Positions 1 to 8,426 of a stretch of 64,000 nucleotides of DNA are shown piece after piece (positions within the stretch are counted from its first letter, which is position 1; every line of letters starts with the position of its first letter). A program made the position numbers and the translations under genes. The notes beneath the pieces are model-generated. The model searched no databases. It worked only from the letters and a program-made list of their open reading frames with translations, and was not told where the DNA came from. This DNA is from Nitrospira sp. GTDB lineage: Bacteria; Nitrospirota; Nitrospiria; Nitrospirales; Nitrospiraceae. The stretch is taken from the NCBI GenBank assembly GCA_024998565.1, contig JACOEM010000002.1:310001-374000 (forward strand), written 5' to 3'.

Positions 1-1031
1 GTCTTGCTCCCGAACGTCCGCGAGAAGGACACCGACACCGAGAAGAACAGGAGCTTGATCGAGGCCTTGCCCTCCACCTGCCAGGGCGTGGGGCCGGCCA
101 GACGCCCCTTGAACGAGACTCCCACCAGCAGCCGCCCGCGATAGCGCAGGGCCAGCGCGGCGCCGACCTCCACCTCGAAGGCCAAGGGGGCCAATTGGAT
201 AATCGCATCGAAGCCGAGCATGCCATCGAAGCTGAACCCACCCCCCGCGGCATGCAGATCCACCCGGGCGCCGAACTGCACCGTATTGGAGGTGACGGCG
301 ACGTACGCCTGGCAGCGTAACTGGAGCGAGTCGCCATCGGCCAGCTGCAGCGCCAGTCGCTTCAAGGCGGGCAAACCCGGCGGTGCGGCAAAGCGGGGAT
401 GGAAGCCACCGATGGCCAGCACGAACTGCGGCTGACGGCCCCAGCCCGCGCGTAACGCCATGTCGCCGGTCAGGGTGAATTGGAGAATGCGCGAGTCATA
501 CAGCGTCGCATCCAACGAGACGGTCTCGGCGCTCACATCCAGCACACCCAGGGCATCCATGCGGATCTGCACCAACGGATGGCTCTGGTCCGGCAGCAAG
601 ACTTGCAGCCGGCCCAAGACCACGACCCGAATCGGCGCCGGCAGTTCGACGAGCAGGGCCAGGTCGAGCGTGAGCAGGGTGGGACTGCCCCAGCGGAGTT
701 GCACCATCGGGCCCACCACATGGCGACCGGCGGTCGGTGGGAACACGCGGCGCAAGTCACTGAAGATCTGCGGGGCATTCCGGAGGGGATCGGGCGGAAA
801 CAAGATGGAGTTCAACGTCCCGGTCTTGAGGCCGTCGCGCAGGACATCCGTACGGACGGTGCGATGCAACGCGACCAACCCGCCGATGCCGGTGAGGGTG
901 AAGCCCAAGCCGACCGGGATGGGCGCGAAGCCTTCGGCGGTCAAGATGATAATGAGCGAGTAGCCCTTGCTGCCGTCGGGCATCTTGGTGGTGAGCAGGC
1001 CCAGGGCTTTGAGGGCGATCGTCTCGGCCAG
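1..1031. repeat. Direct repeat, copy 1 (identical to 5725-6755)
   Basis: Bases 1-1031 read the same as 5725-6755 (offset 5724, a multiple of three). The first difference is at 1032 (t against c at 6756). Similarity then decays over roughly 100 bp. The left limit is outside the window. The repeat lies inside the 3' parts of the two paralogous beta-rich genes. Confidence 0.9.
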
Positions 1032-2666
1032 TTCGAGTTGGAGCATCCCGCTGTATTCGGCGCGCTGGGGATCGAAGCCCAGAAAGCCGCCCCCGGTCAG
1101 GCCCGGCGTCGTAATGGCTAAGCCGATGCCGGTCGGCGGCTTGAAGCCGAGGGCGAGGTCAAGTGGGCCCAAGTTTCCGCCGCTCGGAGGAAGCCGGAGG
1201 CTCGCAGAGAATCCCACCTGCTCGATGGTCGCCGTGACCGGGCCAAGTTTGATGGCGGCGTTGGTGGCGGCCTCGATGTCGATGCCCTGGTCCTCGCCGT
1301 TGTGCGACCGGACGGCGAGCCGGAGCAGCTGGATCGAAATCGCATTGAACAGGGTGACGTGCAGGGGTAGGGTCGCTTCGAATCCCACCCCGCCCTGCAG
1401 CGAGAGCCCACGGCGGAACGACCACTCACCGGCGAGATCGAACGGAACGGCAAGACCATCCTTAGGGAAAACCTGCGCGAGAAACCCATCACCTTTGGAG
1501 AAATCAATCACCACCTCGCCGTGCTCGACGGCGAAGGCAATCGCCGGGTCCATTGTGGCGCGAGCCGGTGCGGCCGAGTCGACATGCAGGTCCAGTTTCA
1601 CGGAAGCCCGGACGCGCTGCATGGCTAAGCGAGAGCCTCCCGCCGAGCCGATCACGACAAAAGGTTCGGCGTCGCCTGTGCGGACGAACCGGGCCCCCAC
1701 GGTGACGTCCATCGCGCTTCCTGCCGGCAACTGGAAATCGAGATCCAAGGTCGGACGGATGGAAGCGGTCAGATCACTACTGACGCGGACGACCGTATCG
1801 AAGGTCACTTGCCACGCGCTCTCGTCGAGAGTGTCGCTGCGCTCGATCGAGGTCGGTGCGCGCAACGTGACGTCGAGGCCGGGAGGGGAGAACGTCGGAT
1901 TGACTTCGGCGTTGAATCCGAAGGCTTCCAATAGCGCCGGCTCGCCGGACGGGTGCAGGATCTCAGCGGGGATGCCGAATTTCTCGTGTAGTAACCTCTG
2001 CAACATCCTGAACAGCGTCAGGCCGTCGAACGAGGGCGCGCCCCAGCCATAGACGTCGCGCAACAATCCCGTCGGGTCGGTGAAGAGCTGCAGCAGGCGA
2101 TTGAGATGCAGGGTCTTCCGGACGTAGGGACCGTGAAGCGACCCTTCCGGCAGGCCTGGCTCGTCGACGACCTCGATCGCGCCGGTGCCGAGCAGCAGCA
2201 GGGCGATCTGAGGGAAGCGGACTTCGAAGTAGTCGGCCACCAAACGATGCAGGAGCCGTTCCGGGAACAGACGAGCGAAGGCGGCGAGTTCAGTCCTGTG
2301 TTGAGGTGGAAGGGCTGCATCATTGCCGAGTGTGTGGAGAGCCCGCACTATTCCCTCGAGGCCCTGGAGCGTGGCACGCAGTTGTTGCAGCAAGGCGGCG
2401 ACCGTGGCGGCGATGGCTGCGCGATCGTCCTGCGTCACGGCCTGGGCGAGGTCGTTGAGCAGGGGGTCGAGTTCGGCGGCAGCGGCAGCCGTGGCGGTAA
2501 GCGCGTCAGTCAGCGAAGTCGCATCCGGCTCAATCTCGAAGACGCGCAGGCCCAACCAGGGCAGCACGTCGTCCAGCGTCCCGGTTTCGGCGCGCTGCAC
2601 CAGCGGTTCGAACACTCGCGCGAGTTCACCGGCCAATTGTTCGAGCGACCCGACGGCTGTACTCAT
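1..2666 (-). CDS. Large beta-rich protein, copy A (partial, runs off left edge)
   Basis: The frame is open from an ATG at 2666 to the window edge, giving at least 888 residues with the C-terminus missing. The ATG overlaps the stop of the S8 protease gene (ATGA), so translation is probably coupled. The first ~250 residues look helical. The rest is rich in short hydrophobic beta-type stretches with recurring GPVTA and FKPPTGIGLA motifs and a GFLGFDPQRAEYSG segment. It is a paralogue of the gene at 8426-5103 in the same frame offset; the 3' 1031 bp in the window are identical at DNA level and the 5' part is diverged. From memory it resembles DUF6603-type proteins; I could not check this. No catalytic motif or signal peptide is evident, so the function is unknown. 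Confidence 0.8.
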   Translation of the reverse strand, partial: MSTAVGSLEQLAGELARVFEPLVQRAETGTLDDVLPWLGLRVFEIEPDATSLTDALTATAAAAAELDPLLNDLAQAVTQDDRAAIAATVAALLQQLRATLQGLEGIVRALHTLGNDAALPPQHRTELAAFARLFPERLLHRLVADYFEVRFPQIALLLLGTGAIEVVDEPGLPEGSLHGPYVRKTLHLNRLLQLFTDPTGLLRDVYGWGAPSFDGLTLFRMLQRLLHEKFGIPAEILHPSGEPALLEAFGFNAEVNPTFSPPGLDVTLRAPTSIERSDTLDESAWQVTFDTVVRVSSDLTASIRPTLDLDFQLPAGSAMDVTVGARFVRTGDAEPFVVIGSAGGSRLAMQRVRASVKLDLHVDSAAPARATMDPAIAFAVEHGEVVIDFSKGDGFLAQVFPKDGLAVPFDLAGEWSFRRGLSLQGGVGFEATLPLHVTLFNAISIQLLRLAVRSHNGEDQGIDIEAATNAAIKLGPVTATIEQVGFSASLRLPPSGGNLGPLDLALGFKPPTGIGLAITTPGLTGGGFLGFDPQRAEYSGMLQLELAETIALKALGLLTTKMPDGSKGYSLIIILTAEGFAPIPVGLGFTLTGIGGLVALHRTVRTDVLRDGLKTGTLNSILFPPDPLRNAPQIFSDLRRVFPPTAGRHVVGPMVQLRWGSPTLLTLDLALLVELPAPIRVVVLGRLQVLLPDQSHPLVQIRMDALGVLDVSAETVSLDATLYDSRILQFTLTGDMALRAGWGRQPQFVLAIGGFHPRFAAPPGLPALKRLALQLADGDSLQLRCQAYVAVTSNTVQFGARVDLHAAGGGFSFDGMLGFDAIIQLAPLAFEVEVGAALALRYRGRLLVGVSFKGRLAGPTPWQVEGKASIKLLFFSVSVSFSRTFGSK

Positions 2667-5089
2667 GGTTGCGGCATGGTCCGTGATCCGGTTGAAGCCG
2701 TGAAACTCTCCGTCAGCAGCATGGAGACAAAAAAGTGGTACCGGTCGAGGCTCTGCCGCAGTCTTGGACTGCCCTGTCTGGCCAGCAGGTCCAGACAACG
2801 GTCGAGGTATCGGGAGGCTGATTCTTTCTCGATCGACAGGGGACCGTCAACGGCGTTCGTGCCGTGGATGAGCCGCCGCAAGAGCGCCGGTCCCGCCGCT
2901 CGATGCCACATGGTCGCGATGCGCCGGTTGCTGTTGATCAGGCGCCGGGCTTCGCTGAAGTGGCGGCTGATGGCAGCGGCGACATGTTCGCCTTCAGGAT
3001 AGTCCTTGAGCCGCTCGCGGAGCGTGCGGAGCCAGGACGTGAACGGCGCAGAGTTCCCGGTGATGGCCGACGCTTTTGGCTCGCGCTGGATCGATTCATC
3101 CAAGCCGGACGGCGGAGAGATCCGAGGGACGCCTCCACCGCCTCCGGCACCGCCGCCCCCGGCTGCTGCTGCACGCACCGCATCGATGGCGGCTTGGATG
3201 TTGAGTTTTCCCCCGCCCCAGGTCGCGTCCCATCCGCCGGCCGGCCGGTCTCGCGCCGTCGCCTGCAGGTGGCGGACGATGTCGGCCCTCGTCAGGCGGG
3301 GATTTTCTTCCAGCAGCAGCGCAATGGCGCCGGCCACATGGGGGGCCGCCATGCTGGTGCCGGTCAGGTCTTCATAGAGACAACAACAGGCATCGGGGCA
3401 GCAGTCGCAACAGCGCCCGCGTAAGTTGGCGGCATCGGCTTTGGCGGACGTGATCTCCAACCCCGGCGCGGCGATGTCCGGCTTGCGGTTAGTCGCGGCG
3501 CCCCTTGCGACGGGGCCTCGGCTCGACGAGGACACGATGCCCGTCGAGGGCCAGCAATCGCAGCGACTCGTGCGCGACGCGTGGTTGGCGACCGTGATGA
3601 CCTGGTCGGCGGTCCCGGGAATGCTGAGGGTCGCGTCGAGGCTTGCCCGCACCTTGCCGTCATCCGGAGTTTTCGGCGGGAGAAACCAGGGTGTGTTCGT
3701 GCCGCGTTCGATCCAGCAGTGGAAATTGACATCCCCGGCATTCGGGTTGGCGAGCGTCAGCTTCCAAGGGCCGTGGAGGATGTTTCCACGCCGGGGGCGT
3801 GCGATGGTAATACGAAAGTTATTGTCCCGGTCATGTTCGCCGTTGATGGTCCCGTCGATCGAGACTCGAGTCTGACGGTTGGCGGCAGCCGCGGGATTGG
3901 CGATAAACGGCGGGGCGGCGGCATTGGCCGGAAGGTCGGTGCCATGGTTGACCACCCCGCTGGCGGCGCCACCCGGAGCGGTGACGGTCAGGTTCAGCGT
4001 GCCGGCCCGGTCGTACCAGAGGTCGAGCAGCGTTTCAAACCTGCGACCCTCGGGTACTTCGAATTCAATCTCCAGATTCCCGTTACTCGGCACGCGACCC
4101 TGCACGTGCCTGAGTGCGCCGCCTTCGTTGCCGGCCGATTTGACGACGAGCTGCGGATGGTGCAGGAAGTCGCCGGTTTCCACGTGGGCGTCGATCGCCA
4201 GCTCGACGGCGCTCGTGCCGTCATGTGGGCCCAGGTTGTCGCCTTGACTGATGTTGATGACCTTCGGTTTGTCGATGCTGCCGAGAAACCCGAAGATGAA
4301 ATCGATGGCTTCAATAAGGCGCTGGTTTTCTCCGATCTCCTCCGCGTCGGTATAGTCGTAGCGAACGACGATGAGCTCGGCCTCCGGTGCCACGCCCACA
4401 TAGGTTTGGCTGACGTGGCAGCAGGTAGGAGGCGTGCCGTTACCTGCGGCGATGCCCGCGACATGGGTGCCGTGGCCCTCCCGGTTGTTGCTCGCATCGA
4501 CATCCTTGGTGCGTACCCTGGCCCGGCCTTTCAGCGCTTGGGTGAGTCGGTCCTGGTCGTAGACGACCCCGATATTGTTGGGTCCCCTCGTATCGCCCGC
4601 CCGGAAAGGCAACATTTGATCCCAGATCGCGAGAATCCTCGATTTCCCGTTCGCATCGACGAACGAGCCGTGCCGCCAGTCGATGCCGCTGTCGATGATG
4701 CCGACGACGACGCCTTTTCCTTTGCGCGACAGGGGGCCGGTGTGTACGGCCGTGGCGCGGATTTCTTTCAAACTGAAGTTGAGTTCGCGATGCATGCGGC
4801 GCGGCCCCTCCACGGCGGTGACGTGGGGGATCGCTGCGAGATCGTCGAGGCGGTCGAACGCGATGGTGCCGGTGGCGATGCCGTAGCCCTTGCGCGGATG
4901 ACGCACGAGCGTGCGCTGCACGAAGCCGACGGCGGTCAGGTCGTTCACGTTGCCGGTGAAGGCGACGATGACGCCCACCTGCTCACTCTTTGCGCGGGAG
5001 CGTGTTCTTGGCACGGCTGCGGCTGCCGCATCGGCTGCCCGGTTGGTACGAAGTTTCGACCGCAGTCCGGGATCGAGTTTTTTGTTCAT
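2663..5089 (-). CDS. Subtilisin-like serine protease (peptidase family S8)
   Basis: An 808-residue protein with the full S8 triad: Asp133 in IIDSGID, His206 in GHGTHVAG and Ser579 in GTSMAAPHVAG. The oxyanion Asn is in SAGNEGG near 322. A long insert of about 250 residues between the Asn and Ser regions looks like a beta-sandwich of the kind found in multi-domain subtilases. A cysteine-rich stretch (CCDCCPDACCC, ~560-570) lies just before the catalytic Ser. After ~640 a glycine linker leads to a helical C-terminal extension of ~150 residues. No clear signal peptide is seen. The start at 5089 has GAGG 8 nt upstream, 13 nt after the stop of the large beta-rich gene, and the stop overlaps copy A. 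It is predicted to be proteolytically active on an unknown substrate, perhaps the large neighbours. Confidence 0.93.
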   Translation of the reverse strand: MNKKLDPGLRSKLRTNRAADAAAAAVPRTRSRAKSEQVGVIVAFTGNVNDLTAVGFVQRTLVRHPRKGYGIATGTIAFDRLDDLAAIPHVTAVEGPRRMHRELNFSLKEIRATAVHTGPLSRKGKGVVVGIIDSGIDWRHGSFVDANGKSRILAIWDQMLPFRAGDTRGPNNIGVVYDQDRLTQALKGRARVRTKDVDASNNREGHGTHVAGIAAGNGTPPTCCHVSQTYVGVAPEAELIVVRYDYTDAEEIGENQRLIEAIDFIFGFLGSIDKPKVINISQGDNLGPHDGTSAVELAIDAHVETGDFLHHPQLVVKSAGNEGGALRHVQGRVPSNGNLEIEFEVPEGRRFETLLDLWYDRAGTLNLTVTAPGGAASGVVNHGTDLPANAAAPPFIANPAAAANRQTRVSIDGTINGEHDRDNNFRITIARPRRGNILHGPWKLTLANPNAGDVNFHCWIERGTNTPWFLPPKTPDDGKVRASLDATLSIPGTADQVITVANHASRTSRCDCWPSTGIVSSSSRGPVARGAATNRKPDIAAPGLEITSAKADAANLRGRCCDCCPDACCCLYEDLTGTSMAAPHVAGAIALLLEENPRLTRADIVRHLQATARDRPAGGWDATWGGGKLNIQAAIDAVRAAAAGGGGAGGGGGVPRISPPSGLDESIQREPKASAITGNSAPFTSWLRTLRERLKDYPEGEHVAAAISRHFSEARRLINSNRRIATMWHRAAGPALLRRLIHGTNAVDGPLSIEKESASRYLDRCLDLLARQGSPRLRQSLDRYHFFVSMLLTESFTASTGSRTMPQP

Positions 5090-5102
5090 CGAGGCATCCT
5101 CG

Positions 5103-8100
5103 TCACCGTTCTACCAGAGCGACCGCGTGGCCCCGTCGCCGTTTCCGCGCCGGGGCTTGGCCGGCGGCGCCGAAGGGGGCGACGCGGGCCAACACTGCCG
5201 CCGAGAGTACGTAGCCCGGCTTCGGCCGCTCCGGCGGCCGCGTCGGATCAATCAAGAGCGTCTCATAGGCAATCGGCGCCGCGAGCCCGGCCTCGTCGTC
5301 CACCGCCAGGTCGTCAGCGGCCACCGTGAGGCCGCCCTGTAAGGGCACAAACGCCGGTTGCGCCAACTGCTCATCCTCGCGCAGGTCTTCGAACTGGGCC
5401 AGGGCGAAGGGCTCGTGGACCGGCGTCGTGCGCCAGGGCTGCGCGCCGGCGCGATCCGTCACCGTGACCGTCACCGTCGTGGGCCCGCCGACCAGCGGGG
5501 CCGTCCCCAGCTTCGTGAGGGGTCTGTTCAACGGCGCGATCCGCTCGCGCAACGTCAGCTCCGCCCAGGGATGCACGCGCAGGCCGCTGGCCGGCGGAGG
5601 CGTCTCCCGAATGGTTACCACCGGGGCGCTGCTGCGGGGGACTGCCCCACTCCAATTGCGCCGGTCGGCCAGAGCCGTCGCGATCAAGCCCACGACATCC
5701 ACCGCCGCCGGCAGCGGCGGCGCCGTCTTGCTCCCGAACGTCCGCGAGAAGGACACCGACACCGAGAAGAACAGGAGCTTGATCGAGGCCTTGCCCTCCA
5801 CCTGCCAGGGCGTGGGGCCGGCCAGACGCCCCTTGAACGAGACTCCCACCAGCAGCCGCCCGCGATAGCGCAGGGCCAGCGCGGCGCCGACCTCCACCTC
5901 GAAGGCCAAGGGGGCCAATTGGATAATCGCATCGAAGCCGAGCATGCCATCGAAGCTGAACCCACCCCCCGCGGCATGCAGATCCACCCGGGCGCCGAAC
6001 TGCACCGTATTGGAGGTGACGGCGACGTACGCCTGGCAGCGTAACTGGAGCGAGTCGCCATCGGCCAGCTGCAGCGCCAGTCGCTTCAAGGCGGGCAAAC
6101 CCGGCGGTGCGGCAAAGCGGGGATGGAAGCCACCGATGGCCAGCACGAACTGCGGCTGACGGCCCCAGCCCGCGCGTAACGCCATGTCGCCGGTCAGGGT
6201 GAATTGGAGAATGCGCGAGTCATACAGCGTCGCATCCAACGAGACGGTCTCGGCGCTCACATCCAGCACACCCAGGGCATCCATGCGGATCTGCACCAAC
6301 GGATGGCTCTGGTCCGGCAGCAAGACTTGCAGCCGGCCCAAGACCACGACCCGAATCGGCGCCGGCAGTTCGACGAGCAGGGCCAGGTCGAGCGTGAGCA
6401 GGGTGGGACTGCCCCAGCGGAGTTGCACCATCGGGCCCACCACATGGCGACCGGCGGTCGGTGGGAACACGCGGCGCAAGTCACTGAAGATCTGCGGGGC
6501 ATTCCGGAGGGGATCGGGCGGAAACAAGATGGAGTTCAACGTCCCGGTCTTGAGGCCGTCGCGCAGGACATCCGTACGGACGGTGCGATGCAACGCGACC
6601 AACCCGCCGATGCCGGTGAGGGTGAAGCCCAAGCCGACCGGGATGGGCGCGAAGCCTTCGGCGGTCAAGATGATAATGAGCGAGTAGCCCTTGCTGCCGT
6701 CGGGCATCTTGGTGGTGAGCAGGCCCAGGGCTTTGAGGGCGATCGTCTCGGCCAGCTCCAGTTGGAGCATCCCGCTGTATTCGGCGCGTTGGGGATCGAA
6801 GCCCAGGAACCCGCCGCCGGTCACCCCCGCCGTTGCGATCGCCAGGCCGATGCCGGTCGGCGGCTTGAAGCGCGGCGACAGGCCGAAGAGGCCAAGGTTG
6901 CCTTCCATGAAAGACAGATCAACGGTGACACCGATCCGTTCGACGGTCGCGGTGACCGGGCCGAGCACTAAGCGGGCGTTGATACTGGTTTCCGTGTCGA
7001 TGCCTTCTTCGCCCACGTCGATGCCGATGTGGGCCGCATCCAGCTTCACGGGGCCGACGGCCTGCTGCAACGGCAACGCCACGTGGAGTCCGCCGCTGCC
7101 TGGGAACGACAGTCCCTCTCGGCTGCTCCAGCGCAACGTGAGATCGAACGGGGCCTGGACAGACTCGCGCCCGACCGTGCCTTGGATGAAGTTGTCTGCA
7201 TCTGCGAGTGAGAGGTCGAAGCGGAGCCCCAGCAGCGCAAGCTCCACGAACGTCTCCATGCGGGTCGCCGAGGAGGCGTCGAGGCCGCCTGCGACGGCGA
7301 ACTGCTGATAACGCAGGGCCGAGCCGCCGGGGAACCGCACCAACGGCTTGAACTCGCCGGCGGGTTGGCCGTGCCGAAGCCCCAGCGTGAAGCGGCCGTT
7401 GAGGGCATCGGCGAGCCCGGCTCCCTTGCGAAGGGTGAGGTCCTGCCCGGGCCTGAGGATCACCGCCAGCCGCTTGAGTACGTCCACGTTGCCGGACCAT
7501 TCAATCCGCGTGTCCTCCAGGCGAGGGAACGGAACGGCACCCTCTGCGTGGCCTTGAAAGATGGGGGCGAGGCCGAGGCCGGCATCACTCGCGCCTGCCG
7601 ATGTGGGGGCGGCGCCGAAGAGCGAGAGGCCCAGTCGCACCCCGAATGCGGAGCCGCGTTCCTCGTGCAGGAAGGTGATGAGTTGCGGCGGTGGGTTGGA
7701 ACTTGTTTCGGCTCGTCCCAGCCAGGCCTCTTGCGCCTGGGGACTCATGGGTTGGATACGACTCCGTAGCCCCAGCGTTTGCAGCAGTTGACTCAGCCTG
7801 GTGAGGAAGGTCATCGATTGGAAGTCGGGCGTATGCCAGCCGTAGGCCTCGGTAAAGAGCTGATCGGGGCTCGTGACCGCTACCTTGAAGAGGTGATAGT
7901 TGATCGTGGCGCGCACGTGTTCGACTTGGAATTTTGCTGGATCCGCGGCGTAGTAGGGATAGTCGATGATGTTCAGCAGGTGGAGGACGGCGTAACTGAG
8001 CGGCGAAGTCTGGGCCAGGAAATTCGCGACGAGAAAATCGAAGAGGCGTCTCGGCAGTTCTTTATGGATCTGCGTACGCTCGACGTAGTCGCCGAAGGCC

Positions 8101-8426
8101 GCCAGTTTGGCGGGCAGGGTCTGCGCCAGGTCGTGAATCTGCCGCGTGAGGGCTTCGATCGCGAGCGCGAGGTCGGCGATGCGGCCTGCCATGGCCAGGT
8201 CGTCGTTCCATTCCGCATCGGACGCGCCGATGACCGCGTCGAGCTTTGTGAAGAAATCGCCGAGATTGAGTGCGGCCAGGCCGATGTCGTCGAGGCCGGG
8301 CGGCAGTTCCCAGCCCAATAGTTTCAGGAACGCGCGCGCCTCCTCGACATCGCCCTGGACGATTTCGAGGGACGACAGCAGCCGCCCGATCCCGGCGGTG
8401 GCGTTCTGGATTAGATGATCGGCCAC
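5103..8426 (-). CDS. Large beta-rich protein, copy B (1107 aa)
   Basis: I place the start at GTG 8426, not at an upstream in-frame codon at 8726. AAGGA lies 9 nt before the GTG, and a start at 8726 would overlap the phospholipase-like gene by about 300 bp. The chosen start overlaps it by only 16 bp. The protein has a helical N-terminal ~230 residues with an LHLLNIIDYPYYA segment. A long beta-rich body follows, with motifs such as GIGGLVALHRTVRTD, LFPPDPLRNAP and VVGPMVQLRWG. The C-terminal part is basic and proline-rich and ends RKRRRGHAVALVER. Its 3' part is identical to copy A over at least 1031 bp. It may belong to the DUF6603 group (from memory). No enzymatic motif was recognised; a structural or carrier role is only a guess. 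Confidence 0.85.
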   Translation of the reverse strand: MADHLIQNATAGIGRLLSSLEIVQGDVEEARAFLKLLGWELPPGLDDIGLAALNLGDFFTKLDAVIGASDAEWNDDLAMAGRIADLALAIEALTRQIHDLAQTLPAKLAAFGDYVERTQIHKELPRRLFDFLVANFLAQTSPLSYAVLHLLNIIDYPYYAADPAKFQVEHVRATINYHLFKVAVTSPDQLFTEAYGWHTPDFQSMTFLTRLSQLLQTLGLRSRIQPMSPQAQEAWLGRAETSSNPPPQLITFLHEERGSAFGVRLGLSLFGAAPTSAGASDAGLGLAPIFQGHAEGAVPFPRLEDTRIEWSGNVDVLKRLAVILRPGQDLTLRKGAGLADALNGRFTLGLRHGQPAGEFKPLVRFPGGSALRYQQFAVAGGLDASSATRMETFVELALLGLRFDLSLADADNFIQGTVGRESVQAPFDLTLRWSSREGLSFPGSGGLHVALPLQQAVGPVKLDAAHIGIDVGEEGIDTETSINARLVLGPVTATVERIGVTVDLSFMEGNLGLFGLSPRFKPPTGIGLAIATAGVTGGGFLGFDPQRAEYSGMLQLELAETIALKALGLLTTKMPDGSKGYSLIIILTAEGFAPIPVGLGFTLTGIGGLVALHRTVRTDVLRDGLKTGTLNSILFPPDPLRNAPQIFSDLRRVFPPTAGRHVVGPMVQLRWGSPTLLTLDLALLVELPAPIRVVVLGRLQVLLPDQSHPLVQIRMDALGVLDVSAETVSLDATLYDSRILQFTLTGDMALRAGWGRQPQFVLAIGGFHPRFAAPPGLPALKRLALQLADGDSLQLRCQAYVAVTSNTVQFGARVDLHAAGGGFSFDGMLGFDAIIQLAPLAFEVEVGAALALRYRGRLLVGVSFKGRLAGPTPWQVEGKASIKLLFFSVSVSFSRTFGSKTAPPLPAAVDVVGLIATALADRRNWSGAVPRSSAPVVTIRETPPPASGLRVHPWAELTLRERIAPLNRPLTKLGTAPLVGGPTTVTVTVTDRAGAQPWRTTPVHEPFALAQFEDLREDEQLAQPAFVPLQGGLTVAADDLAVDDEAGLAAPIAYETLLIDPTRPPERPKPGYVLSAAVLARVAPFGAAGQAPARKRRRGHAVALVER
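5725..6755. repeat. Direct repeat, copy 2 (identical to 1-1031)
   Basis: This is the second copy of the 1031-bp identical segment, inside copy B of the beta-rich gene. It could result from gene conversion or a recent segmental duplication between the paralogues. An assembly artefact is also possible, because the window edge falls inside copy 1. Confidence 0.9.

Noticed and set aside
3581-5329. A 582-codon open frame on the plus strand opposite the S8 protease
   Set aside because: It is antisense to a gene with intact catalytic motifs; the reading frame is kept open by the GC-rich codon bias and has no recognisable domain.
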